Of a DNA stretch of 64,000 nucleotides, positions 10,801 to 23,125 are shown in pieces. The notes beneath the pieces were generated by a model. The model had not been told where the DNA came from. It did no database searches and worked only from the letters and a program-made list of their open reading frames with translations. Each line of letters begins with the position of its first letter. Positions within the stretch are counted from its first letter, which is position 1. Source of the stretch: Chionis minor (taxonomy: Eukaryota; Chordata; Aves; Charadriiformes; Chionididae); NCBI GenBank assembly GCA_013398295.1, contig VZSF01010138.1, positions 62,001-126,000 on the forward strand. Direction: 5' to 3'. A program made the position numbers and the translations under genes.

Positions 10801-13800
10801 AGGACTATATGTGGAGCTCTGCTGCCTTGTTACACTGTGGATTTGTACTACCTCCTTCTGGTTTATTCAAGCTGGTGGTCACCAGAACTGTTACGTATGT
10901 GAGTGGATAGAAGGAGCGCAAGTTTCGGCAGAGCCAGCTCTGTTTCAGAGAGGAATATGTAGTAATGGTAGCCTGTTTAGTGCACATCAGTGGACTGAGC
11001 GTTGAAGAAAAGACCTTTCTGGGTAGCTAAGCTTAGGTCCAAATAATAAAAGCGAAGATGGGGCATGCATCTTGCAACGTCTGTTTGCTCAGTTGCGTGT
11101 GTTTGGGAGGGGTTGAAATGTCTGTGGTACTTGCAGACAGGCTGGAGATGTCACGCAGGCAATAGTTAACTTTTTTGTGGGTAATTTGTAGGGTTCTAGT
11201 TGAAGAATGTAGCTGGCTAAAATTGGTGTGTAGCAGGTGACAGTGTGAGTTGTTTCATTTCAAAAGGAAATACGTGGCAAGCATGGATGGGCCCCCTCTT
11301 TCTTTATTACCTTGGCAGGTACTTCCAATCTCATAGTATCACATTAAACCTTCATTGTGTTAAACATAGGTGTGTGGGTGTTTTTTTTTTTTCCTGGAAG
11401 GGTTAACTAACTTGCTGAAGGTAATTATTCTTCACCCTGTCTATAAACAAACAATCCTGCTCCATGGGGGAAAAAAAAAATAAATCTATCTTTAGCTTCC
11501 ATGCATCTTAAATGTGACTTCTGAGCATGTGCTTAATTGAACGTTCCTTTAAGAAATGTTTTGGGGTTTTTTTCTCTGTCTGGCAAGGATTTGTTTAATG
11601 TGGTCTTGCTCGTCTGTGTTTCTACCCAGAATTGTTCAGTAAAATAGGGCTTTGCTCTAAAAAATGACTCCAGCAGCGAGTGCTGTGTTCAGTTCTCATT
11701 CATTGCCGAAACAATACCAGGCTAAATGCCCTTCCTTTAGAAGTACAGGGTGTGTGCATATTAAATCAGAGTCACTTAAATTCTTCCTGAGCTTGCAGCA
11801 GGCTTGTACTAAATTCCTTGCCTTGTGTAGGTCTCCTAATAACTAAGAATCTACCTCTTATGTTAATTGCATCTCCTTTATTCTCTAAGACATGCCATCT
11901 GTGTAGCTTTTTCCATCAGGTGTTCTTCAGGCTCTTTCACTAAGAGGGAGGAAAGAAACTTTATTCTTTCCAGTGGAATAATCTATCTTTTACTCTCAAA
12001 GTGTAGGCAAAAGCACTTTGAAGGCCTTTAATGCTTCTCCTTAAATGAGCGTAAAGCATGAACTTGCATATGAAAAACTTATCAGTGGTGACCCATGAGG
12101 TCTGGCTGAACAATGGAAAGGCATAAGCTGTAAGAGTAACTTAACTCCAAATGCAGCAGTGCTGGCTCTTGGTTTTACTGTGGGTCCCTGTTCTGATGCA
12201 TTAGTTGTCTCGAGCCCTGGTGGAATGACGGCCCAATAAGAGCCACCTGGTATGAGTTCCTTGTGACTGGTAGGTTCAACTGAGTGTTCCCAAAGTGTCT
12301 GTGGCTGTCTGGACACAATTTCTGCTCAAGCATGTCCAGATCTCAACTGTTAAGTTGCAGCGCTTTCAAAGTGTACTGAGCAAAACTGTCCTTAGTGCAC
12401 GCTCACAAAAAGTATCATTAAAGTGGTATGTGTTCCTGCAGGCATTCAGGCCATTCCAAAGAGAAGTGAGGCCTGCAAGTCTGGCTGAGACAGCACAAAA
12501 GCGTCATTTTCATTGCATTGATGTTAGGAAATACATCAGCTCCCTTAATTCTTTGGGAATTTTGAGGTACAACATTGCTGTATAGGAATATTTCTATCTT
12601 GAACAGTTGTCGTCATTGTGGGAGACCTCCTGCCCAGGGTGAAGAAAACAAAGGTGGCTCTTGCCTGCAAGCCATTAGAACCCTTGTGCAGATGAGCTAT
12701 GATGCGTTCCTCCCCCTTGGATAAAGGTGCTGTATTACAGATGCATATCCTGCCAGGCAAAGGCCATGGAGTGACTTGTGAGAGAGCTCTGCTCTTATCT
12801 GTTGAGTTGATGTGAAATTTGGGGTGAAGAATGGTGAGAACACGCTTTAGAACAGGTAAATGCCTTCTATAACAATTTTTTTTTTCCTTTTCAAATAGCA
12901 TGCCCCCATTACTCTTCTTTCCCTAGTTCTGGACTCTCCAGTACCCTATTTTTCTCATCTGGCATTACTCTTGTATAACCTCAAGGCCCAAATTTCGGTT
13001 TCATATTTGCTTGTCTCTGGGACCCTTAAGTTTTGTTGCAGCTGATTGCGTTTTGAGGAGATGCAGAATCTATTTGTACTCAAGTATGCTTGAGGGGATT
13101 TGATTAAAGCTGGGAGGCGGCGTGTGGTGGTGTTGGCAGTGATGTTTGTGCTCTGCCTGTGCTGATGGGGTCTTTGATGTATAATTCTGTTGTATTCCTC
13201 TGCTGGGGGCTCCATTTTCACCTCTTGTTTTCTGCTCCGTAAGTGTGTTTTTCTTGACTTCAAGAGTAGTTTTTGCTTGTTCATCTTTCAGTCTCTTTCA
13301 TCTGGGTCACGTGATCTATAATTATTCAGATACTCTGATGCCAGGACCCTGGGACATGTGCTTTTTAGCGTACAACAAAACCTTGCTGTGTGTTTAAGGG
13401 AGTTATATACTTCAATTTCTTTAAAGAATTTTAGGCTGGAGGAAGAGCTAATGTAGTGGCTATGTAGGCAGGGATAAGAATGAGATTCTCTAAAGTACTT
13501 GCTGGAAGGTGATCTGGAATTCTCACTCCTAATACCTTAGCACCATTGAGCACATGAAGCTTTTGCTGTGGTGGTGAGGAATGTCATTCAAAATACTTTC
13601 ATTATTCCTCACAATACAGCTCTACATCTGTGGAGAGTGAACATCTGGCAGCTGTGACAGTTGGGTGGTTTCAGGGTGCAGCACTGAGTGTTGCTGATTC
13701 AGCAGAATGGGCAGGGGGTGGGGACTGATCCATTCCCAGGTACTTCCACTACATTCTGTGCTGGCTTGCTTCAAAGCTGAAGGCATTCAGTATGGGGGAA

Positions 13801-16142
13801 GCTCAGGGACTGTGTGGGTGTGCTCCCCCTGTTTAATAGAATCTGAGAATTGTGGTCTCAGTGTTCCGTAGAATGTTACAATAGGAAATTCTGAATTGTG
13901 GTCTGGACTGATGGAGTTCTGCTGGGTGTAGCAGTTTCTTGCATTGACTAGCTGAGTTCTAACAAAGTTGTTCGTGGTCTTTTACTGCAGTAGGGTTAAG
14001 TGGTGTCAGCTACACTTTGACCCTGGTTGTATGTGTTTGTTACAGATGTACAACGTACAACAATTTAGTTTCAAGATCTTGCAGTCTTGCTTCTGCTGTT
14101 CTCTAATTGGTCTCAGTCATATCACAAATGAGAGGATTTTTTTCCCCGCTTTCCTCTCAGGTGACTGGAAACAGCTGTCAAGGCTATGAAGCACTACAGG
14201 TAGACCTTTTAAACACTCACCTCCTTCATCGCCCAAAAACCAAAAGAAAAACAAAAAAATCACCAAAACCCAAACCCTTAGATTTAATTTTTCTTGCCAT
14301 CAGTATGAGAAGTCGGCCAAAGGACTATGTTCTGAAAGGCCTATTTGTCTCTCCTTATTCTAACCTACCTCATGGGCAATTTAGGCACTTGTCTGTCATG
14401 AACTAAACAACGTGACTCAATATTAAGCAACTTGGTAAACTTTGTGCTTCAGCCTAAGCTACAGTGAGTAGACAATTGATGGGGATTCTTAATTTTTAAG
14501 AAAGTAATCATTGTGAGAGGTAACCCTTCCTACCTGGCCAGGGGATTGGTCTTCACTGGTTTTCATCAAAACACTCAGCCTTTCCGAACAATGTCCTGAA
14601 GAAAATGGTTCTTGGTGAAAGAGTTCTTAATTAAATTCTGTTTCACATTTATTCTACATCCTGATCTTTATAGCAAACAAGTGTAATGGTTTACTTCTGA
14701 GAAACTGGCATTGTGGCCTGCCCCTTGGGGAGTTCTGGGGCGGCACAGAGAATTACAGCTACCATTAAACTTCTTGCAGCAATCACAAATTGAAAACACA
14801 AAAAGCCAGGAAAAGTGTCTTGCAATTATCTCTGAGTCACAAACTTGCAGCGATACCTAATTCACTTCTGAATTAGAAAGGAGATATTCTGGTGCTGAGA
14901 AGCATGCCTGCATATTTTAGCGATGTGATGAATTGTTTAGGCGCTCTCAATCTAGCGTTGCTTACAGTGTTGACCCTCTGCATACAGTATTTTAATTAGT
15001 ACAAACAATAATTAAGTGACAATGCTGACGTCTTCAGCAAGTGTGAATCAGTATCTACACCTCAATAGACTCTTGCATGGGAAATAGTGCAGGAAACAAT
15101 AGCCTCTGAAGGGGTAAACAAAGGCTTTGGCTTGTACATGTGTACAAGGAAGGCTGATGACAGCAAAATGTGGATAATAGATGTAAGAGCTTGTATTGAA
15201 CAACTCCTTTCTTACTCTGGTGGTGGGAATAGTATTTTCTGGCAGCTGGATAACTAGCATTGCTACCATACCTTCCCCCTTGGAATGCTGTAGCTATTCC
15301 ATTGAAAGCATTTTGTATTTCAAATGAAGCGCTAGTTCTGGAAATGGGCATTACTTTTTCATAAAAGACTGTTAGCTGAGGACAGAGTGGGATTTTGAAT
15401 TTCCTAGCAGGGGTCACCTGGGCTGTTCCGAAATAAAGCTCACTGCTTGGCAGGGGGTGGTGTATCTCAGTGGCTCCTTTTTTTTGTGGTAACACTGACC
15501 TTGGCAAAAGGAAGGAACCAAGGGGAGAGTGACAGAGCTCTGTCTCTGGGATATCGGATACTTTATGGGCCCCAGTTCATGCTGTGCATGGTCTTTCCAG
15601 CATCAGAGCTTCTGTTTGGTGGTGGGCTTGGTCCAGTGGCATGGAAGCTTCAGAGCTCAGAGCCTTTGGCTGTGTGTTAAACTACGAGGTGGTGTTGGGT
15701 GACAAGTACAGCCCTGCTACTGACTAATGCTCCCGAGGCTTAGCGTATGGAACTGCTGTTCACTGGGGATGCCAGGAAACAAGCTAGACATAATGAAATT
15801 TAGAGTAACTCCAAAATCATAATGCCAGCAGCTTTCTGCCTGAAGTGTTGTTGAAGCCATTACTCCTCGTGGGAGGGTTTCCTGTTCGTGCCTGTCTGCA
15901 AAGATGACAGTTTCTTCCCGCTGGCCCTGGATTTGTCACTATATAATTTCTGCTATATGTGTGGCTTTAATGAAAGTTTCCCATACAAGAAATGGCTTCT
16001 GTCAAGCATGTATTGCCCGGGTGAAACAGTGTATAGACTCCACAGTGCTGAAATTGGAAAGAGTGCTACTCCCTTATTGTTACTCCGTGACCTGTAAAAA
16101 GTTTGCTATTGATTTGTGTGCTTTGCCTCTGTGTGAAGCTGC

Positions 16143-16169
16143 TTTTTTTTTTTTTTTTTTTTTTTTTTT
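16143..16169. repeat. Poly(T) run, 27 bases
   Basis: Homopolymer tract. On the minus strand it would be a poly(A) tail, but the sequence feeding into it (16170-16240 reversed) has no AATAAA and no gene that I recognise, so a processed pseudogene is not supported. Confidence 0.9.
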
Positions 16170-18853
16170 GGAGTAACCTTCCTCTGAACTTGGTCAGTCC
16201 TGTAAATTGTTGAGACCAAAAAAGAAAAATGTCTGTAGAGTGCATATTAAACACAGTGTGAATGAACGCTCCTGGGATGGTGAGGGACACTTTAAGAAAG
16301 ACCTGTTTTGGAAATGGCTACTGAATTAGGCAAAATAGTGCATTTGCTGATAAGTGCAGTGCAGAATCACTGATGCCTTTTGTGAGTTACTCCTCAAGAG
16401 TATAGAACTTACTTCTCAAGGAAAAAAAAACCAAACTCTGGGATTAATAGCCATTACCAATTCCCTGGGTTGACGGCTAATTTTAAGCCTGAATTTCAAT
16501 TGTATAAAACAATACCTGAACTGAAATAAATCTTTAGATGTACTTTGGGAGGAATCTGTCTATTAGAGCAATTGTAAATAGAAGAAATAGTAATTAATGC
16601 CTTTGCCCTTTAAGAAAAACTCTGCATGCCCATTAACTAATTACTCTCCTGCCTGCTGATATTAAACTTAATGCTGAAATGTTGCATTCATATCCACAGC
16701 TGCTATTTTTGTCTATAAATAATTTTAGTTATGCACACAGAAAATTGTACTTGCATTGTGCATAGAGTACTGAGATTTAATTATTACTTGATTGCATGTA
16801 AAGAAGGGACTTGGAGTAAATAACTCTGCATATCTAGACCAAAGTGTATAATGGTGCTTCTACAAAACAAGCATTTTCATATCCCCAGTGATTTAAGTCA
16901 GGCTGTAACACTTTATTTTATTTACTCTTTCCACTTTGACTAGTCTCCAGTCAAAAATTCAGGCTGTGTTTTCTGCTAGAATTTTCCTGCTGAAAGGAAT
17001 TAAAATAAGCTCTGCTGATGCCAGAGCAACTTGAGATTGTTTTCCATGGCTTTCTATAATGCCGAAGAAGATACAAATTCCCACCTGAAGCTCTTTCTCA
17101 TAGCTCGCTTGCTTGTACCGCTCTTTCTCCTGGGTAGATTGGAGTCCTTCAGCTGAACGCTCCATAATAAGTTTTGCACAACACCAAAATGCACTTCACC
17201 CAGCCTACTACAAAAAGTCCTTGCCCCTTTGCCTCTTCAGTTTGCAGGACTTTTAAGGGAGAGCTTCTTTCCCTGGCTCATCTGTGTCGGTTTCACACAA
17301 GGATACCAGTCTAACTGTTTTCCTCTGTATTCGGAGACACTGTGTGCTTCTTGGTGTGCTCCAGCTCTGACTGGTGAGGTTTCTGGTCGTCTTCCAGATC
17401 CCTAGTCACTCTGTTCACTCTGATGAGCCTTTAATCATGTAGCCTGACAGCCTTGGTTCTTAAAGGGGTGGTTAGTCATATGGAAGGGAGGGCAGGGTTG
17501 ATGGTGTCTATGTATAAAATCCCACTCTGGGGAGATACCTCATTTTCAGCTGTCTGAGTAGCACGGCTGCTGGAGGTGACCAGTGAGAAGGAAGGACAGT
17601 GTTTTTTGGCTTCACTGCTCCTCCCTTATTTCACTTAAATCTTCCAAACATGGGGCTTCTAAGCTCCTAAGACAACATGCCATTGAAAAGAAGACTTCTG
17701 TGAGAGTATCAGCTTCTGGAATCTCATCACTAGTCCCAACTGGTGAAGACGCACCTGTTTTGTCCATGTTTTAGGACTTTTCAGATGGACAAATTCAAGC
17801 TAACTTCACTGAGCTGCATCAGATCTGTCATGCCAAGCCCTAATTAATAATGTTCATGTTAAGGGTCCCTCTTGCACTGTACTTTGACTCCAGCAGAGGC
17901 CTAAGTGAATGCTTAGGAAGGGGTGATGATTTGCCTTAAGTGCTCCCTTCTCCTCTGTTTTTCAGACAAAGAACTGCCTGAGCTGGGAATGGTTTCTGTC
18001 TATTTATATTACTTGGTGAGTTCCTTTTAACCTAATTTCTAGAGGAAAGTTGGTAACTTCAACATCCTTTTGCCCAAGAAGGAATATTTTACCTCATAAA
18101 CCTGAATGTCCCTTAGTTTGTTTGGCTGAATTAATTGAATTTAAAAAAAAACAAAACAAACCCAAATCAACAAACTTTTCTTTGTTCTCCCCATCACAAA
18201 CAACTACAGAGTTGGAAGCTAGGCAGAACTTACAAGTCCTGAGGCCGTTTATCCTGCTTCTAAGAACTGACTTGTAAAGGTAGCTGCCTGCTAGTATGAC
18301 TACTGAGCAAACTGCAGGAGCAGGAGTGCTTCTGTACAGCACAAGAGATGCTGGCAGTCTGTAGAGGTGATAGAGGCTGCTTTTCTTTCCAGGTGTGTGG
18401 TTTTGGTTTTTTTTTTTTTAACATAAAACTACTTTTTAACTGGAGCTGTCAGAAGCAGAAAGATAAGGTAGCTAGGTTTTGGGGCCAAATTTGGGCAGGC
18501 ACATTCATGTTTCCGAGCAGGAGACAAATGGGGACTGACATGTACTTGCACAAAAAGTATTACACAAATGAAAATGGTACCGATAACAAGGTGCTTTTCA
18601 CTTAAGACACCTCAGATTTGAAAGGAAATAAAAATGTGTGGGGAAGAGTTGTGTTGGGTATGGTGCAGCAGAATCCTTTAAAATACGAATGAGAGAGAAA
18701 TCGGTCTTGGTGGATGAGTTGACAAAATATTCTTGTGTCAGATCAACATCCTGGAGGATGAAATATTCGCATCTTTCATGATATGAGAAGTGCCTCCAGA
18801 GCAATGTTGATAACTTTGAAAATGTACCTTGGATTTATATCCTTACCATGCAA

Positions 18854-18912
18854 TATGTCAGCCCAAATGATGTGGGTCTAGGCCACTGGTGCCTGGCCCC
18901 TAGCATTACGAC
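18854..18912 (+). repeat. 59-bp direct repeat, copy 1
   Basis: This segment recurs 1181 bases downstream in the same orientation with three differences, all transitions. Its core can fold: CTA-GGCCA (18878-18885) faces TGGCC-cc-TAG (18894-18903) across an 8-base loop. Flanking sequence on both sides is unrelated to that of copy 2. Copy 1 carries ACG where copy 2 has ATG, consistent with copy 1 keeping an older CpG. I do not recognise the family. Confidence 0.85.
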
Positions 18913-19550
18913 GTCGAAGAATCTTCATTTCTTTGTAATCTCAAAGATATCTGCATCTTGCTCTTTAGGATTTGCCCATTTCTGTGATGACTACCACTTG
19001 ATCTCCTGGCATATTGAAGGACCTGCATTTAGCTCTGCTGCTACAGGTGTTTTTGTTCCTGTGTCCTGCAGCCCAGTGGTTTCTACTCTGAACTCTCTAA
19101 GTGGCTTGCGGTCCTCCAGATAAACTTAGTGTGCTGTTTCCTTTCCTGCCTCCAAACCTCCTACTGCTTCATTGCTCTGATCCTCTTGGCCACCTAGGCT
19201 CCTACCTGCCTTCCTCAAGTGTAAGGATGCTACTGCTGGGCTGTTGCCCAAGCCCTGGAAGGACTGTCGAGAAGGGAAGCACTGAGCTGCTTCCTTTCTG
19301 TCTTCTGTGAAAGCAGCAGCAGGTTGCAAGAAGAGTCTACAAGGTGCCTTAATATTACCGCACGAGGTAGACAAGTCAGGCAAGCAGGTATTTTTTCAGA
19401 AGGGAAAACCAGACCCATGCTTGGGTTAGTGCTCCAGAGATCTTAAAGTCTGTTCTGGTCTCAACCAGCAGTATTGCTCACAAATACGTGTTAGGAGCTC
19501 ACTGCAGGCAGAGATAGTTCTTCCCCCTGCCGTTCCCCCCTGCTTGAATT

Positions 19551-19686
19551 GCTATCCTAGAGGTATTTAAAAGATGTCCAGCTCTAGTGCTGAGGGATGT
19601 GGTTTAGTGGTAACTTGGCAGTGGTAGGTTAATGGTTGGACTTAATGATCTTAAAAGTCTCTTCCAATGAAAAGGATTCTATGATA
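19551..19686 (+). mobile_element. CR1 LINE 3' end fragment
   Basis: The segment reads 'ctagaggtatttaaaag', 'gatgtggtttagtgg', 'taggttaatggttgga', then 'ctcttccaatgaaaagg' and 'attctatgata'. This is the 3' UTR of a chicken-type CR1 subfamily, with a diverged terminal ATTCTATG unit. No coding part remains. It ends in the plus orientation at about 19686. Confidence 0.85.
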
Positions 19687-22600
19687 ATTGAACTACTCTC
19701 TGGGTTCTGAGGAAAGCTAAAAAGTTAAAGAATTTTAAAGGTATGCTTTTAAGAAGTCACTTCTGTTACTCATTTCTCCTTAATAAGAGAAAAAAATGTT
19801 TTTTTCTGTTCTCCATCTTCAGTAAAATTGTTATTGGGGTAGAGTTTGAGGAGATGAGGTCTGAATATCTACTCTCTTCTTGGACCAGAACATTTTTATG
19901 AGCCTCATAAAATGTCTCATTTTTTTTGGTATCCTTTGTGCCTTTTTTTCCTGAATGATAAAGCAAGACTGTCAGCAGAAATACTAGGTTACAGATATAT
20001 GTAACATAGAAATCATAAATAACAGGCCATTTGGTATGTCAGCCCAAATGATGTGGGTCTAGGCCACTAGTGTCTGGCCCCTAGCATTATGACAGAGAAA
20101 ATAAGTGGGGAACTCTTTCCCTTTATGTTTCTATCTTGGAGAAATAATTTTTCAGGCCACTCATTCTGTGGAATACTACTTGTTTCTAGGTCCAGCAACA
20201 GGGGTTGAGTTGCTAATCTGGTATACTGTTGATTACTTTCAAATGTGCTGATCCCAAGGATCCTGGAAATGCCTAGGTTCTTCTTGGGCTTTACTTATTT
20301 TCTTGCACTGTTGTAAAATAGTCAGTTTTCTTAGGGGACTTTGGACCAAGTTTCTTGGAGCTTCAAATAGGAAACTTGTAGGCAAACATAGGAGATGTGG
20401 CTGTATGCATTCTTCTCTTTGTGACAAAGTGTCTTAATGTATATTCAGTGCTCTTGTAATGTTAAAACTGAAATTGTGTTTAAAGACCTTTAGAAATAAA
20501 TATAGGAGTCTCCTGGCTCCCATGTTGTCAACTGGCTTTCGGCAAAGAGAAAGCGTCGGCTTGTTCTTGAGGAACTGCTCTAGAATTTTGCTACTGCAAT
20601 ACTCCAGAACATAGTTTCGAAGTTAGTGATTCTGTGCTCAAAGCTGCCACAACTGTAAAATGGTGAAGTGTCTCAGGGTTGTTATTACAGGTCAATGTGA
20701 GTTTTAAACAATGTCATAGTGACCTAAGGTATAGCTGTAACTTCATGTGCCTCCAGGTAGATACTAGGGTGTGATTTTGTTAGACTTTATTCAATATGAC
20801 TTTGGCCTGCTTTCATACTATGATCCAGTCCCTCAAGGAGGTTCAAACAGCTAGCTGATCTAAGAACTATCTTGTTCTTTGGGGGCTAGATTGGTCTGGT
20901 CAATAAATTAATACAGTCAGCTTTGCATCCACAGGCTCCCTGTATTCAGCACAAGGAAAAGATGGAAATGTGCAGATAGGGACAGAATGACTCTTCTTGC
21001 AGGCACTTTCCCATCAGTCCACATAATTTCTCATGTAAAAGTGTATTTCTGCATAAAATAGCACCAGCATTTCTCTTGATGCTGCTACTTACTCTACCTG
21101 TTTTGGCCCCTTGACTGTATTGGAAGAGCTTTCCTTGGTATCGCATAATGAACATCAATGGAGGCTTGATCTTTGCAGGCATTTTAGCCCTTAGGAGGGT
21201 GCAGTGTCTGGGACTGGAGCCCTGACACCTAAGGGGTGACGTGAGCTGGAAGAAAGCTGAGCCCTAAAAAGTGGCACAAACTGTTCTTGCCTAGGATTTG
21301 GTCCCACAAGTCTTGTTATGGCCTTATTAATCTAGGCAGTAACTTCCCTCTCCACTCCCTCTTTTTGAGGAGTCATGGAGAGGGGTTCATGGAGTTAATC
21401 AGAACAATGACTGGCATGCAGCAGAACTTTTTGCAATGGAAAATATTTCTTGGGGAAACCTGGTGGAAAAACTCTAAGTTGTCAGTCCAATATGTGCATT
21501 CCGAAGAGGCATTCTGTGTCTTGGAGAAATCAAATCTGGTAGGTTCTTCTGTTGCCATAGTTACAATCCCTTTTTAATAACAGTAAGTAATTGTTTGACT
21601 GATCAGCTTGTAAGTTGTTATTGCAGAAGATCTAACTTGCCTCTGTTGCTCTGCACATTGAAAAGCCTTAAGACTAGGGAACAAGAACAGTCGTCTGCGT
21701 CCGTGCTTCTTATAGTACATCAAGGCAGAAACTTTTTTAGGCTTAAAATTAATTCCTCCCATGCACTTACATGGCATGAAAATGAGGTAAGCATTAGTGG
21801 AGAATTTGTGGGGCAAGTTCAATATGACTAAAGCCCTCTTTGGAAGTTGCAGCCAGGTCTGAGGACCATCTCCCTGCAGTATGGGTGTCCTTGTGAGGCA
21901 CTATGCCCCAGAAAGAGTATCCCTTCCTTCTGAACAGCACCTTGAACTTATTCCTCCTTTCTTCTGTCTGCCAAGAGAAAGCCAGAGATGGTGGAGCAGG
22001 GAGGGTCTTGCGGTCTCATGATGACCATCAGCACTAAAACCACAGCTGAGCCTGTGGCGCAGGGGACCAGAGGGCTGCATGGGCTCCTGACAAACTTGCT
22101 ATTAGGTGAGTTAACTTTATTTTCATGCGTATTTATTCCCCATCTCTTCCAGAGCAAGTTCAAGTTGTGTACAACATTTGCAAGTGATATTATTCTGTGT
22201 GGGGAAATAGGAGTATTATCCTAGACTGTAAACATAAGACTGGAGAAAAGAAACCACTTGGGTCTGCTGAGTGCTCTCATGGTGGTGTAAGAACTGAATC
22301 AGGATATGCTATGGACTGGACTGGAGCAGAGTTTGCTGGTGCAGAAGCTTATGCTGAACTGAATAAATCATCCAGGTGCTGACAGCCAACTTCTGGTGTA
22401 AGTTTTTTAAATTAAGTTGAATGAGTTGGCAAGTCATATGCAGAATGCAAGATCTGAAACCTTGAAACTGTGCCCTGTGTTTTACTAACACTTCTTACAG
22501 TTTTCAGCATCTAATGTGCCTTCTGCAGAGAAGCAGCTAATGTTATATATGAGCCTGCGTGCTTCATTAACAAATGTCATTTCTAAGCAGTGAAGGATAT

Positions 22601-23120
22601 ATGACCTGTGAACTGGGAAAAAACATATAATGTGAGAATTCAGAGGGAATCTCTCACCTGGGTGGTCCGAGAAAGTGGTTATTTCTTGTTATTGTTGACT
22701 GAATTACACCTTCAGAATTATTTTGCAAAACAAAACCTTTCTAGCATGCATGCTTCTTCCTTTTGTTTTTCCTTATCTTGGCAATTTTCCTTGGAGTACA
22801 TCTTCCAGTTCCCTATAGACCCACCAAGACATGAGATAAGCTAAGAAAATGTGCATACATTTTCACAAAATTTACATGATAACCATTTGGAGAGGCCCTT
22901 ACCTTAAGAAAATGCACCCAGGATTTTAACAAAGCTCTTGTGATCCCTTAGTTAATGTCTCACCATTAGGAAAGTGCCCCATCTCTTCTAGTGTCAGAAT
23001 GAAGAGTTGCATTTCTCCTGTCAAAACCACTTTTTCCATTTAGCTGACCTGCCTCTGTGTATTCCATGTAGTAAAACCCTCTTTACTTTTTCAAACTGTG
23101 AAGGTACAAATCAGTTGTCA
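19687..23120. other. No recognisable gene
   Basis: Apart from copy 2 of the 59-bp repeat (20035-20093) I see no transposon or RNA gene. Two plus-strand segments have splice-like borders: 21741-21786 (after 'acttttttag', before 'gtaagc') and about 21976-22106 (before 'gtgagtta'). Neither encodes anything that I recognise. They are mentioned as weak exon candidates only. Confidence 0.5.
20035..20093 (+). repeat. 59-bp direct repeat, copy 2
   Basis: Partner of 18854-18912. Two of the three changes (G to A, C to T) fall in the 8-base loop of the imperfect hairpin, while both arms GGCCA (20062-20066) and TGGCC (20075-20079) are unchanged. The third change is C to T in a CpG context. A separate small palindrome, GTTAC ... 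GTAAC, sits about 30 bases upstream at 19988-20005. Confidence 0.85.
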
Positions 23121-23125
23121 ACTGC
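23121..23125. repeat. Target-site duplication, left copy (ACTGC)
   Basis: Identical to 23865-23869. The match extends two bases outward (CAACTGC on both sides), which may be coincidence. Confidence 0.6.

Larger units (their letters stand above)
7861..19550. other. Long stretch without recognisable gene or transposon
   Basis: I find no coding exon family, RNA gene or clear transposon in these 11.7 kb. Two short plus-strand segments bounded by good splice signals (8408-8443 and 17966-18015) and two AT-rich, homeobox-site-like blocks (about 14700-15030 and 16440-16800) are described in the findings. A 27-base T run lies at 16143-16169, and a small imperfect direct repeat at 13841-13858 / 13886-13904 shares 'gaattgtggtct'. 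The 59-bp repeat copy at 18854-18912 also falls here. Confidence 0.55.

Noticed and set aside
15055..15507. 150-codon minus-strand open frame
   Set aside because: The translation looks random, with no signal peptide, repeats or known motif. A frame of this length is expected by chance somewhere in 64 kb on two strands.
16143..16290. Poly(T) run as the tail of a minus-strand processed pseudogene
   Set aside because: No polyadenylation signal and no recognisable mRNA upstream on the minus strand, and no flanking duplication.
22169..22220. Translation TFASDIILCG resembling the FADDTKL catalytic motif of CR1 reverse transcriptase
   Set aside because: One of the two key aspartates is replaced, and no neighbouring RT words align on either side. 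Probably coincidence.
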